Source: Yponomeuta sedellus | Lineage: Eukaryota > Arthropoda > Insecta > Lepidoptera > Yponomeutidae | Length of the DNA: 64,000 nt | Assembly: GCA_934045075.1 (NCBI GenBank) | Contig: OW203745.1 | Coordinates: 15,124,768-15,188,767, forward strand | Reading direction: 5' to 3' | In this document: positions 42,363 through 52,336 of the stretch, piece by piece | Numbering within the stretch: position 1 is the first letter of the stretch | Layout of the letters: every line of letters starts with the position of its first letter | Translations under genes and position numbers: made by a program | The notes under the pieces: generated by a model | What the model was told of the DNA's origin: nothing | Databases searched by the model: none | The model's input: only the letters and a program-made list of their open reading frames with translations

Positions 42363-42742
42363 TGCTTAACAATCATGTTTTCCTTTACAGTTGGCGAGTG
42401 GTATTCCTTCTATAACTTCACAAATGTACATAAGTTAGAAAACAAAGTTATTGGTACTGGCCCGCACTGAGAATAACATAACATTTACATACTGGCACAT
42501 ACATTGCTTCTGGCCCCACACTAGGATACCCTGTGTCGTGGGAACCAGAAACAGCGACATCACAAACATGTAAACATCCAACACCTGGGGTTTTTTTTTG
42601 TTCCCAGCCGGGATTCGAACCCGGGACCTCTTGCATGGCAGGTAGACGCGCTACCGCCTACGCGCTACGCCACAGAGGTCGTCAAACCTGGGTCTCTCGC
42701 ATCCGAGTCTATTGTCCTACCCACTAGGCTACCGCCGCTTAT
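42363..42742 (-). mobile_element. SINE-E split by SINE-D
   Basis: SINE-E body at 42363-42472 ('tttcctttacagttggcgag') and its tRNA-like head at 42685-42742 ('ctacccactaggctaccgcc') are separated by the D copy. Confidence 0.65.
42473..42684 (-). mobile_element. SINE-D inside SINE-E
   Basis: Complete D element with B box 'gggattcgaacccgg'. Its anticodon-arm region has 'gcgctaccgcctacgcgcta', a small internal duplication. Confidence 0.8.
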
Positions 42743-43087
42743 TCCCATGTTTCGAGTAACTTCCATGCACACGAGGTATACAGAGATGCGAGGTTTTCAT
42801 CTGCTGTCAAACTAGTTCCGCCCATAGGCTGACCTAGTAACACAAAGTGGCTCAGCGAGCACCTAACTTCAGCTGGAACAAGTAACTACTACATAGTGGA
42901 TGAATTTCCGTCAGTTCTAACAGTTATGCCTTAGTTTAGAACCAGGAGCGGGTGTTGCGCATCGCTTACTCCAATGTACAATCAGCCTGAAGAGAAAGCT
43001 GCCTGATTCTTGTGCTTATGACGATTATTTCTTTTATGTCAAACCGGTCTAATCGCGATTATCAGGTACGATGTATTTAACTTCAAT
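42743..43087. other. Intron, nothing recognised
   Basis: No coding frame or classified repeat. Confidence 0.35.
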
Positions 43088-43196
43088 CGATATCAGCCCT
43101 TTGTATGTCCCCACTGCTGGGGCACGGGTCTCTTCCTGCATCGCAGGAAGGTTAGGCCATACTGTGGAGTATGGCCTAACGGGGACCGAGTCTAAG
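43088..43196. repeat. SINE-A fragment with snap-back
   Basis: A minus-oriented 3' part flips at 'gttaggccatact' (43151-43163) to 'agtatggcctaac' (43168-43180) and continues briefly in the other orientation ('ggggaccgagtc'). Confidence 0.75.
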
Positions 43197-43261
43197 AAGT
43201 TTTGAACTCTATTCTCTACAGAAATATACAAATACAATTAAATAAATAGTAAAGTGTTGTT

Positions 43262-43620
43262 GTCAACACTTGTATGTCCCCACTGCTGGGGCACGGGTCT
43301 CTTCCTGCATCGCAGAAAGGTTATGCCATACTCCACCACGGGGGCCAAGTCCGGGTTGGTGGAGGATTGTAAGACAGTGGCGGGCCTTACTTTCAGAAGT
43401 TATCAAGCCGCCCATAAGGCCTCTGACATGGCTTAACGACTGCCATTATATGACAGCCGGCACCAACGGCTTAACGTGCCTTGCGAAGCACGGAAGCGCT
43501 CGGAAAAATGCCACTTGCGGTAGTCACGGGACGCTCACCCATCCTGTACCTGACCGCGCCTGTTGTTGCTTAACCAAGTGATTCATTCCAATCGTTCGGT
43601 TCGCCTAGGCCACGAGCGGT
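43262..43620 (-). mobile_element. SINE-A, full length
   Basis: Complete complement copy close to consensus; the open frame across it is a repeat translation. Confidence 0.85.
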
Positions 43621-43675
43621 TCTTACACTAATTACATACATAAATAGAATTTGCATAATAATAGTAAGTGTAAGT

Positions 43676-43879
43676 ATGGGTCCAGAGAGGTGGGCAAAAA
43701 TCCTCACTGACTGGGTTCCGCGCGACGGATATCGCAAACGTGGCCGACCCAAGCGGAGATGGCGGGACGACCTTACAACCTTTCTGCCGGACTGGCAGGA
43801 AGTGGCCATGAACAGGGAGGAATGGAAGACAAAAGGGGAGGCCTTTGCCCAGCAGTGGGACACAATCGAGGCTACATAA
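43676..43879 (+). pseudogene. RTE-type LINE C-terminal remnant
   Basis: The 67-aa frame 'GPERWAKILTDWVPRDG', 'KRGRPKRRWRDDL', 'EAFAQQWDTIEAT' is the RTE terminus, as at 22698. It ends 53 bp before the acceptor of the laminin-G exon and has an A-rich tail. Confidence 0.8.
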
Positions 43880-43932
43880 AAAAAAAGTTTAAACCTTATA
43901 TATGATTAAAACATCTTTGCCCTTTCCCCCAG

Positions 43933-44134
43933 CCCCGCCGGTCACCACGCCGCGCTTCTCCGGCGCGTCGTGGCTCGCTCTGCGCGCGCTCCGCGGCGCG
44001 TACAAGCGCGTGCGACTGCGCGTGCGGGTGCGACCTGAGCGCGCTCGAGGCGTGCTGCTGCTAACGGGCGAGCACGATGACCTGTCCGGAGATTACCTGG
44101 CGCTGGTGCTGCGGCAGGGCAGGGTGGAGTTAAG
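43933..44134 (+). CDS. Laminin-G domain exon, first part
   Basis: A 202-nt exon between the pyrimidine-rich acceptor 'gccctttcccccag' and the donor 'gtgagg'. It enters in phase 1, so the last G of the 20180-20288 exon gives Ala, and leaves in phase 2. After a short Pro/Thr lead ('PPVTTPRFSG') come 'SWLALRALRGAYKRVRLRVR', 'GVLLLTGEHDDLSGDYLALV' and 'LRQGRVELR', the first strands of a laminin-G fold. 'GvLLltg......DylaLvL..G.vel' is the usual signature. These domains bind glycans or receptors such as dystroglycan. The exon is very GC- and CpG-rich against an AT-rich intron. Its family relation (agrin, perlecan, pikachurin) is inferred. Confidence 0.85.
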
Positions 44135-44519
44135 GTGAGGAAAGCCTTTTTATTATTTATTAGCTACTCCAACAGTATTTTCACATTTCATTTAAAAACT
44201 ACTTATTCTAAGGTACAATTCCGTGTGAAACACCTTTACAGGAGTATACAGCTTTCAAAAAATTGTGTGTTCAGTAAAAGTTGAATTACATAGTAAATCG
44301 AAATTCTAATTAAATTAATTTACGAATTATGAAAACCAATTTACGAATTTCGATTTCAATAAATTAATATTTTAGTACAAATTACAATTTAGAATCATAT
44401 TAATAACATTACTTTAAATTTGTACATTGCTGATTTTTATACCTAAATTTAATCAGGTTAGCAATACATTAAAATCTCAATAAATAATTCAGTTACAATT
44501 TAAATAAATATTGTTAGAA
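44135..44519. other. Intron, nothing recognised
   Basis: Very AT-rich. 'aatttacgaatt' type words recur around 44320-44350. Confidence 0.4.
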
Positions 44520-44620
44520 GCGTTCACGTGTAGGACGTCCTCCGACCAGGTGGGATGACGATCGGCGAAAAACTGCCGATGCTGGATGCGGCGAGCTGAA
44601 GACAGGGCGCTGTAGCGATC
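44520..44620 (+). pseudogene. Short RTE LINE remnant
   Basis: 'gtaggacgtcctccgaccag' and 'gtgggatgacgatcggcga' encode 'RRPPTRWDDDRRKTA', an RTE C-terminal motif, with no intact end. Confidence 0.55.
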
Positions 44621-44623
44621 TTA

Positions 44624-44642
44624 AGGGGGGGGGGGGGGGGGG
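44624..44642. repeat. Poly-G run
   Basis: About 19 consecutive G, a candidate quadruplex or slippage site, directly after the RTE remnant. Confidence 0.9.
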
Positions 44643-44650
44643 TATGCCCA

Positions 44651-44692
44651 GAGTCTTACAGAGTCTGTGTACAGACAGACTCTGTAAGACTC
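44651..44692. repeat. 18-bp perfect inverted repeat
   Basis: 'gagtcttacagagtctgt' (44651-44668) pairs with 'acagactctgtaagactc' (44675-44692) around a 6-nt loop. Confidence 0.9.
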
Positions 44693-44845
44693 AGAATATG
44701 TAAGAAGCGTTCACGGCAAAATGTTCTCTGAAGGAAATTTAGGATAAAATTGACAATGCACACTGGTGAAATTGAGGTCTTCAATCATTCTCACGCTGTA
44801 TTCAATTCAATTAAATTTATTTCAACGTAAAGAAATTACATTCTT

Positions 44846-44928
44846 ATATAATTTTTAATGCACTAACCAGTGCTAAGGACAATTGAAAAAAAAAAGTTTT
44901 TAGCCTCTAAATAGGTTTTTTAAAATTT
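44846..44928. repeat. SINE-B tails joined back to back
   Basis: A minus tail start ('taatgcactaaccagtgcta') is followed after an A-run by a plus tail ('agcctctaaataggtttttt'). The tRNA-like part is absent. Confidence 0.65.
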
Positions 44929-45943
44929 ACATTCTGTTTGCTGAATGCCAATTTGCGATGTTAAATATAAGCCGCTGCCTTCGGGTTGTGGTGTAGTGAA
45001 GAAAAAGGCAGCGGGAAAAAAAACTCCTGATTTAATGCTACTCAAAATCATTAAGAAGAAGAAAATAGTAGATTATGCATTAAGGGAATAAAACCATGTA
45101 TTACGTCATGGGCGGTATATTGAACCCTGAGCGGAGCGAAGGACTCCGAGTTAACTCCCGAGCGCAGCGAGGGAGTTAAATTTTAACTCCTGAGCGAAGC
45201 GAGGGAGTTATGTAGAGTCCTGAGTGAAGCCAGGGGTTCATACCGCCCGAGACTAAGACATGTTTTATTTCAGAGGTGAATACTCTACTTTTCACACCAT
45301 CTGGGAGACAATAAAAAGACAGGGCTGCATAAGTTGAAAAATATTTATTAAGCTGAGAAATATTGCGTAAATTAACTACAAATTTATATTGACATTAGAT
45401 ACGTTAGTCCAGTTATGTAGTGATATACTGATATTTCTATTTGGTATATTTATGGTGGAGGTGGAGGTACATTGAGTATTTTAGCAACTTAAATTGAATA
45501 TAACTTTTAAATTCGTATTTGCAATTCGCGCCTTTTTTTCTTTTTTTTATTGGTGTTTCGCGCGGTCACACGACACAGTAGTTCAGAAAAAAAAGAAAAA
45601 AGGGGTGAGTTTCGAACAACAATTCGAATTTCGAATTGCAATGCGGGGCTTCTTCATAGTTTTCATGCGAATTTTGACATTCTAAATTCAAATCACTTTA
45701 TTCCCTAGGGAAATTCTTCATTATTATTGCCCTCGAGAGACAAGGCTATGCTTTACGATGATATTTGACGGTATGTAATAAGGCATTTTCGAGCAGGAGG
45801 TGTGAAAACATTTATTATAGAAACAGTGCACACGCCACAGTAACAAAACAAACTTAAAACATATTACTAAATGGACTAGCCTTCAGCGCTGATTTTCAGT
45901 CAGGGCCAGTTATGTGCAGTCCAGTATAAAATTGACTTAAATT
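44929..45943. other. Intron with a small GC-rich repeat block
   Basis: At 45110-45260, words such as 'aactcccgagcgcagcgagg' and 'aactcctgagcgaagcgagg' recur. The block is bounded by 'gggcggtatattgaaccctg' and the near complement 'aggggttcataccgccc', so it may be a small foldback element. 'tcgaatttcgaattgcaa' near 45623 is another short repeat. Confidence 0.45.
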
Positions 45944-45963
45944 TGATATATATATATATATAG

Positions 45964-46004
<41 letters not shown>

Positions 46005-46057
46005 TTTTAAATTTTATTCAATGAGATTGTACGCAAGTAACTAAATAAATAGGCAAG

Positions 46058-46115
<58 letters not shown>

Positions 46116-46141
46116 TTTTAAATTTTATTCAATGAGATTGT
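45944..46141. repeat. Duplicated (TA)n tract before an exon
   Basis: (TA)n at about 45945-46001 and 46062-46112 are each followed by 'gcattttaaattttattcaa' and 'tgagattgt', so a unit of about 120 bp is duplicated. The second copy ends 62 bp before the exon at 46203. Confidence 0.9.
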
Positions 46142-46202
46142 CTGTCACTGTCACTTCCACAATTCCTGAGATTCCCAATGCGATTACTGTGGTCCTGCGC
46201 AG

Positions 46203-46347
46203 GTTTGACTGCGGCAGCGGCGCGGGCGTCCTCCGGTCGCCGGAGCCGGTGCGTCTGGGACACTGGAACACCATCTCCGTGTACCGCCACCGCTGGGACG
46301 CCTGGCTGCGGCTCAACAACGGCAAACGAGTGCGGGGGCGCTCTAAG
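46203..46347 (+). CDS. Laminin-G domain exon, second part
   Basis: A 145-nt exon between the acceptor 'tgtggtcctgcgcag' and the donor 'gtgagtc'. Its first G completes the phase-2 codon of the previous exon (Arg), and 48 codons follow to phase 0. The product 'FDCGSGAGVLRSPEPVRLG' then 'HWNTISVYRHRWDAWLRLNN' continues the fold begun at 43933. 'F.cGsG...l.s...v.lg.Wh.v.v.R....a.L.vd' is the laminin-G middle pattern. About 115 residues of the domain are covered by the two exons, so the rest must be coded further on. I found no phase-0 continuation downstream in the window. Confidence 0.85.
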
Positions 46348-46421
46348 GTGAGTCAGCGAATCACGCGCAGTCAGCGAATCACTCAATCGGTCTCTGTATC
46401 AATCACAAAGGGCCACTTTCT

Positions 46422-46553
46422 GAATTTGAGAATTTTGCTAAGTAAATACTTAACTGTAGTGCTTTCTCTACGATTTTCTCAGCGAAGAGCGTGACAGAGC
46501 ATTACTTAAGTATTTACTTAGTGAAATTCTCAATTCAGAAACCGGCCGTCAGT
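46422..46553. mobile_element. MITE-M, complete
   Basis: 'tttctgaatttgagaatttt' and 'aaattctcaattcagaaacc' are its inverted ends, with 'aagtaaatacttaactgtag' and 'gaagagcgtgacagagcatt' inside. The best complete M copy. Confidence 0.8.
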
Positions 46554-46579
46554 GAATCAAGATGGCCTCAATTCAGAAA

Positions 46580-47185
46580 CCGACCATCAGTGAATAAGTG
46601 AGACACTCAGTAAATTATTTGGTGAGATAATGAATCCATCAATCTCAGTAAATCACTCAATCAGTAACTCAGTGAATCAGTAGGTATTCACTCAGTAATT
46701 ATTTTGTGAGATAATGAATCGATCAATCTCAGTCCATCATTCAATCAGTTACTTAGTGAATCAGTAGGTAAGTCACTCAGTAATTATTTGGTGAGATAAT
46801 GAACCCATCAATCTCAGTCAATCACTCATTTAGTCACTTGTTGAATCTATAGGTTTGTCACTCAGTAAATTATTTGGTGAGTTAATGAATTCATCAATCT
46901 TAGGCAATCACTCAGTCACTTGGTCATTAACTTAATGAATCTATAGGTGTATCACTCAGTAAATTATTTGGTGAGATAATGAATCCATCAATCTCAGTCA
47001 ATCACTGAGTCAGTTAATTGATCAGTTGCTCAGTGAATCAATAGGTGAGTCACTCAGTAAATTAACCTGTGAGTTAATCAATCTATCAACTCCAGTCAAT
47101 CACTGAGTCTGTCACTCAGTAGATCTATAGGTGAGACACTCTGTAAGTTATTCGGTGATTTAATCAATCGGTCAATGGACCGTTG
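46580..47185. repeat. Minisatellite, about 7 units of 84-98 bp
   Basis: 'ggtgagataatgaatccatc' or a variant recurs near 46620, 46704, 46791, 46878, 46971, 47069 and 47155. 'cactcagtaaattatt' and 'caatcactcagtca'-like words lie between. Each unit contains 'ggtgag' or 'tgtgag'. It follows the laminin-G exon donor, whose first intron bases ('gtgagtcagcgaatcac') resemble it. Confidence 0.85.
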
Positions 47186-47345
47186 ACTGGCTCAGAGGTC
47201 GTGGGTTCGAATCCCACTAAAGACCGCTGTACCGCATTAGTGTCTACCTGAGTGTATTACATGTTTGTGAAGTCCTTTCCTGGTTACCTTAGGACAAGGT
47301 ACCCTAGTTTTGGACCGGCACGGGTGATTATGTTGGGGGAAGATG
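47186..47345 (+). repeat. tRNA-like SINE, unnamed family
   Basis: 'ggctcagaggtcgtgggttc' with B box 'gggttcgaatccc', then 'acatgtttgtgaagtc' and 'ggtaccctagttttgg'. Layout like SINE-D. Confidence 0.55.
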
Positions 47346-48267
47346 GATCATGTATCGACATGACATTAAATGCATGTATCAACGAATCAACAGTGTACGA
47401 ATGAACTAATAAATCAATTACTGAGCTTTTAAGTACTTTTACTGGACTGCCTCCTCGTGCTGGTACGCTTTGTTAGTTCTACGGCTTGAGTCATACATAT
47501 TGTGGAGGATAGATGATGGGAAAAGAAGTCTGTGACTAGTCTGCCTGATTCTGCTATGTGTGCGAAGTATTCACGATGACGTAGGTACTCCAGGGTAGTG
47601 TTGGAGAAGGTTAACCGCTGTGGTGGAGGAATACAGAAGTTAAATCTGTCTGGCTGCTTGAACCCTAGCAATTCCTGAGCAGAGAGTTCACAGAGCTGGA
47701 TAGGTAAGGAAGCGAGGACTCACAGGCAAACCGCTAAGTTGATGCTGGGGCGCACCCACAACCTTCGCCACACTCAATGTTCAGTTATATGGCACGAAGA
47801 ACGTCCAGGATAAGTGTCCAGTATGATCAACTGTATTTCCACGGGTTTTTTTCTAATTTATTTCGCGAGCCGGCATGGGGTTCGGAAACTGTAGTAGTTT
47901 TTTTTTACACACCAGAGCACTCGTCCGCGGCGCTAGCGTCGCGTGGATTGTCTATGTCCGGTCGGCGGCAAATTTGATAAAGTGCGAGGGGAAGGAAAAG
48001 GATGCCCGTACAAGTGTATTTACGATGACGCGAAGGTGGTAGTGCGATCGCGGTTTATATGATGATGATGGTGGTTTCAAGGAAACGCTGATTTTCGGTA
48101 CTATCGCCTCGGGATGCCTGGGTCGCGAGCTTGACCGGCGCCATGGTTGACGACGTAATGGCCGAGTCACAGGCCAAAGAGTAGGGAAAGCGTGTAGGAG
48201 AAAATATTTCGTGTGACAAATGAAGGTGGAAATTTCCGAGTCGCTATGGTTACGTTCATAAATAATA
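47346..48267. other. Unclassified stretch with a minus-strand protein-like frame
   Basis: The minus-strand frame at 47429-47671 ('KQPDRFNFCIPPPQRLTFSN', 'LEYLRHREYFAHIAESG') has a protein-like composition that may derive from a transposon, but I cannot name a family. Moderately GC-rich to about 48170. Confidence 0.3.
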
Positions 48268-48668
48268 ATAATAATATTGGCCTTTTTGCATCTACTTAAT
48301 GAGATGATTTATACAGCGTCCAGTGGTATCTTCACTCACACTAGATGGGTGAAGGGACCACTCCGACGCTGTAGTGCCTGGGTCATGGTTTTATAGATGG
48401 TGTAGGCTTGCCCAGCACCTATACCATCCTGACAGCTTAGTCGGCCTAGCCCACAGGAAAGACTAGTCAATACGTGCGGAGCCAACCAAGCCGCGGGTTT
48501 CCTCACGATGTTTTCCTTCACCGTTAGCGTGTGGTATTGCGACTGTAAATTCGCAAATGTACGTAACTTTGAAATTAAACAAAGTCATTGGTACATGCCC
48601 GCACTCGGGATCGAACCTGAGGCTCTCGCTTGCCAGTCTATGGTTCTACCCACTGAGCTACCACCGCT
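48268..48668 (-). mobile_element. SINE-C, full length
   Basis: On the - strand: head with A box 'tagctcagtggg' and B box 'ggttcgatcc', then 'gtaccaatgactttgtttaa', 'ggtgaaggaaaacatcgtga', 'ggcactacagcgtcggagtg' and 'gatgcaaaaaggccaatatt'. About 400 bp. 'cataaat' flanks both sides. Its central part is shared with SINE-E, so C and E are related. Confidence 0.85.
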
Positions 48669-48819
48669 CATAAATATCCATCACATATTTTGGCACTTTA
48701 CTGTCGTTCAAATGCTTAACCTGATAGATTGGAAAGTTACGTAACACAAGAGCTGAGGCTTAGTTATCCGTGCCAAATGCTGTTGGAATCCTGACGTTTG
48801 CTATAGTAATTATGAAATT
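48669..48819. other. Intron
   Basis: Short unclassified gap between SINEs. Confidence 0.3.
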
Positions 48820-49105
48820 TGACAGCGTTAGCGGAGCGGTAGAACACCCGCTTTTTATTCGCGAGATCGTGGCTTCAAACCCCGGCGCATGTACCAATGA
48901 GCAGTAGTAAATAGCAACAATACCCCTCGAATATTGTGAAAGAGAACATCGTGAGGAACCCGAGTACTTGAGATGTTTTGGTTCCATACTTAATCGCTTA
49001 AAATTGTCAATCCACGGTGGGCACGCGTGGTAATTAAGTCCGTACTCTCTCCCTGAGAGAAGGCTTGTGCCCTACGGTGGGACATATATCGGCTGCATCG
49101 TCATT
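48820..49105 (+). mobile_element. SINE-E, near complete
   Basis: Head 'cgttagcggagcggtagaac' with 'ggcttcaaaccccgg', then 'atgtaccaatgagcagtagt', 'gagaacatcgtgaggaaccc', 'gtgggcacgcgtggtaatta' and 'cctgagagaaggcttgtgcc'. Confidence 0.7.
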
Positions 49106-49227
49106 ATTATTATTTTTCATATATATATATTTCACCTTTAGACAATAGTGGCGGATATCCGAGCGGGTAAATATTCACGCCTGTATTCTAACGAGGCAGA
49201 TAGAGTTCGAGGTTGGGTTTTAATCTC

Positions 49228-49580
49228 GATATCAACCCTTGTATGTCCCTACTGTTGGGGCACGGGTCTCTTCCTGCATCGCAGGAAGGTTAGGCCATAC
49301 TCCAACATGGGAGCCAAGTCCGGGTTGGTGGAGGGTTGTAAGACAGTGGCGGGTCTTACTGTCAGAAGTTATCAAGCCGCCCATGAGGCCTCTGACATGG
49401 CTTAACGAATGCCATTACATGACAGCCGGCACCAACGGCTTAACGTGCCATAAGCGCTCCAAATAATGCCACTAGCGGTTGTCACAGGGCGGTCACCCAT
49501 CCTGCGCCTTACCGCGCCTGTTGTTGCTTAACTCAAGTGATTGATTCCATCACTCAGTTCGACTAGGCCACGAACGCTTC
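49228..49580 (-). mobile_element. SINE-A, near full length
   Basis: Complement copy ending 'ggccacgaacgcttc'. A deletion in 'cttaacgtgcc' removes the 'ttgcgaagcacgg' block. Confidence 0.8.
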
Positions 49581-49987
49581 AACATCTTCATCGCTTCATC
49601 AACTTCATCGCTTTAATTTCAACATCTATCAATTAAAAATATCCTCAAACGGCTAGCCTCCAGCATCGCTCCTGAAGACGACTTTAAAACCGTGTCAATT
49701 AAAAGTTACGTTCGCGGCCGCATCGCCGGAAAATTCCGGTTTGTTGCAAAAAAAAAACAGACCTTTTTTAAACGCTTGGTATAGATAGGCGAGTAATTGC
49801 GCTTTTGTGTTCCTTAATTAGAAGTTGAATATTTTATGAGTCTGTTAGATTGTTCGGCTGTTATTATAAGTGTCCTTGCAAATTCAGCTTAGTGTATAAT
49901 TTGCTGACGCCAACGACCAAAAGCTCTCAGAGGATCTACGGATAGATATACAGTAAGAGCTATACTTAAAAACTCTTTACAATAGAC
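49581..49987. other. Intron, nothing recognised
   Basis: 'acttcatcgctt' type words are duplicated at 49585-49615. Otherwise unclassified. Confidence 0.35.
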
Positions 49988-50060
49988 ATATCCAACTCAA
50001 CCACGGGGGCCAAGTCCGGGCCATACTCAACCACGGGGGCCAAGTCCGGGTTTGTGGAGG
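49988..50060 (-). repeat. SINE-A fragment, duplicated, feeding a microsatellite
   Basis: 'accacgggggccaagtccgg' occurs twice in tandem (about 50001 and 50031), followed by 'gtttgtggagga' and directly by the tetranucleotide array. Confidence 0.8.
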
Positions 50061-50061
50061 A

Positions 50062-50545
50062 TTTATTTATTCATTCATTCGTTCGTTCGTTCGTTCGTTC
50101 GTTCGTTCGTTCGTTCGTTCGTTCGTTCGTTCGTTCGTTCGTTCGTTCGTTCGTTCGTTCGTTCGTTCGATCGTTCGGTCGGTCGGTCGGTCGGTCGGTC
50201 GGTCGGTCGGTCGGTCGGTCGGTCGGTCGGTCGGTCGGTCGGTCGGTCGGTCGGTCGGTCGGTCGGTCGGTCGGTCGGTCGGTCGGTCGGTCGGTCGGTC
50301 GGTCGGTCGGTCGGTCGGTCGGTCGGTCGGTCGGTCGGTCGGTCGGTCGGTCGGTCGGTCGGTCGGTCGGTCGGTCGGTCGGTCGGTCGGTCGGTCGGTC
50401 GGTCGGTCGGTCGGTCGGTCGGTCGGTCGGTCGGTCGGTCGGTCGGTCGGTCGGTCGGTCGGTCGGTCGGTCCGTCCGTCCGTCCGTCCGTCCGTCCGTC
50501 TATCTATCTATCTATCTATTTATTTATTTATTTATTTATTTATTT
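50062..50545. repeat. Composite tetranucleotide microsatellite
   Basis: Ordered blocks: TTTA/TTCA, then (TTCG)n to about 50167, then one ATCG step, then (GGTC)n to about 50472, then (CGTC)n to about 50500, then (TATC)n to about 50519, then (TATT)n to about 50545. Neighbouring blocks differ by single-base changes. The Arg-Ser and similar frames are artefacts. Confidence 0.95.
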
Positions 50546-50584
50546 CTTCACAAATTATATGTTTAAGAGTACAGTAAGTGCCTG

Positions 50585-50934
50585 AACACTTCACTAGGCA
50601 AGCCCGTGCTGAAGTGATCAGATTCCATTATCCATTGCTGTGTAGGTAAGGAGAGGCAGTGCTACAGAATCATATAAAACACATCAACAAACAGCACACC
50701 ATATAGGTTAGACAAACTGACATATAAATATGTAAACACAATAGACTATAATATCAAATAACACTTCACTAGGCAAGCCCGTGCTGAAGTGATCAGATTC
50801 CATTATCCATTGCTGTGTAGGTAAGGAGAGGCAGTGCTACAGAATCATATAAAACACATCAACAAACAGCACACCATATAGGTTAGACAAACTGACATAT
50901 AAATATGTAAACACAATAGACTATAATATCAAAT
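50585..50934. repeat. 175-bp unit duplicated in tandem
   Basis: 50585-50759 and 50760-50934 both run from 'aacacttcactaggcaagcc' to 'actataatatcaaata'; I saw no difference between them. Confidence 0.9.
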
Positions 50935-51535
50935 AACATAATATTACATAAATGCTATACATAGAATATTATTATATATTAAAATAATAATAGATAAAAT
51001 ACATTATACTTATCATGTCACTATATCCTTTACTAGCTTTTCCGCATCTGTAATACCCATGTTACAAATCCAACATTTAAGTCTCTCATTACTCCTCCGC
51101 AGTAATGGTAAGACAATGGCGGGCCTTACTATACCCAACTACAACTCTCTATAATTCTATAATTTTATATATCTGACTGTATAATTTAGTGAATAGCAAC
51201 TAAGTATAAGCTAGTCTTTAGAACGGCTTTCAAAGGCTGTTAACGTAAAACCGAATATTTTTGGTTGAAAAGAGTCATAATAAAAACTGTATTTGCACGG
51301 ATATTCAAAATAGTCCTTATTTATCATAAACATCACAAATGTAACTTAAATAAACACAGTTTGATACACGCGAATACAAATGTTACAGTAACTCGCAGAC
51401 TATGGCGCCTATAACCGTTTTATAACAAAATTACTATACGTGATGGTACGTAGGCACTTTTTCGAGAGCACAGCCCCGCACCTGCGCCTGCAGGTCAACA
51501 GCAGTGCTGGAGGGGAGAGTGACCCTTCTTCTCAT
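50935..51535. other. Intron, nothing recognised
   Basis: A 28-bp SINE-A scrap ('ggtaagacaatggcgggcct') is at about 51108. The rest is unclassified. Confidence 0.35.
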
Positions 51536-51930
51536 TAGGGTGGTCGTGGGTTTGGATCCCGGCCGGCGTCAGTGTTCCATTGATTTTTTTTTCTAAGTTA
51601 CGTACATAAATAAATAATAATAATAAATATTTTACGGACATATCTCGATCTCGATACACAGATCTCGTTAGCCCTATACTAAGTACAACTAAATGACTTG
51701 TGTTATAGGTGCTAACTCGACGATAGATTTAATACAATCAATACATAGATAACATCCAAGACTCGAGACACACTAGAAAAGTTCGTTTCCTAGTTTGACC
51801 CGGCCGGGGATCGAACCCGAGACCTTCCGTTTTACAGTCAGCGTGCTAAACCGCTGCGCCACCGAGGCCGTCAACATAAGTGAAGTTATAGTGTCAATAC
51901 TAGGTACTCGGTGAAGGCAATGTAGATACT
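51536..51930 (+). mobile_element. SINE-E split by SINE-F
   Basis: The E head ('gtgggtttggatcccggc') to 'taagttacgtacataa' is at 51536-51603. The body resumes 'acataagtgaagttatag' near 51874. 'acataa' on both sides is the likely target duplication. Confidence 0.65.
51604..51873 (-). mobile_element. SINE-F copy
   Basis: On the - strand a head 'cctcggtggcgcagcggttt' and B box 'gggttcgatcccc', then 'ctagtgtgtctcgag' and a long 3' part ending in an ATAA-rich tail. A tRNA-derived SINE seen once here. Confidence 0.75.
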
Positions 51931-51931
51931 A

Positions 51932-52336
51932 TAATAATAATAATATTGGCCTTTTTGCATCTACTTAATGAGATGATTTATACAGCGTCCAGTGGTATCT
52001 ACACTCACACTAGATGGGTGAAGAGACCACTCCGACGCTGTAGTGCCTGGGACATGGTTTTATAGATGGTGTAGGCTTGCCCAGCACCTATACCACCCTG
52101 ACAGCTTAGTCGGCCTAGCCCACAGGAAAGACTAGTCAATACGTGCGGAGCCAACCAAGCCGCGGGTTTCCTCACGATGTTTTCCTTCACCGTTAGCGTG
52201 TGGTATTGCGACTACAAATTCGCAAATGTACGTAACTTTGAAATTAAACAAAGTCATTGGTACATGCCCGCAATCGGGATCGAACCTGGGGCTCTCGCTT
52301 GCCAGTCTATGGTTCTACCCACTGAGCTACCACCGA
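51932..52336 (-). mobile_element. SINE-C, full length
   Basis: Nearly identical to the copy at 48268. Candidate target duplication 'gtagatacta' lies just left of the element and again near 52346. Confidence 0.85.

Noticed and set aside
46580..47185. CRISPR-like or regulatory repeat array
   Set aside because: Units are 84-98 bp, imperfect and without unique spacers, so it is a minisatellite.
48336..48521. Conserved 61-aa protein found four times (48336, 52005, 55575, 57350)
   Set aside because: The conservation is that of the SINE-C body on the - strand; the frame lies within a non-coding repeat.
50052..50585. Arg-Ser-Val-Gly repeat protein
   Set aside because: Translation of the tetranucleotide microsatellite.
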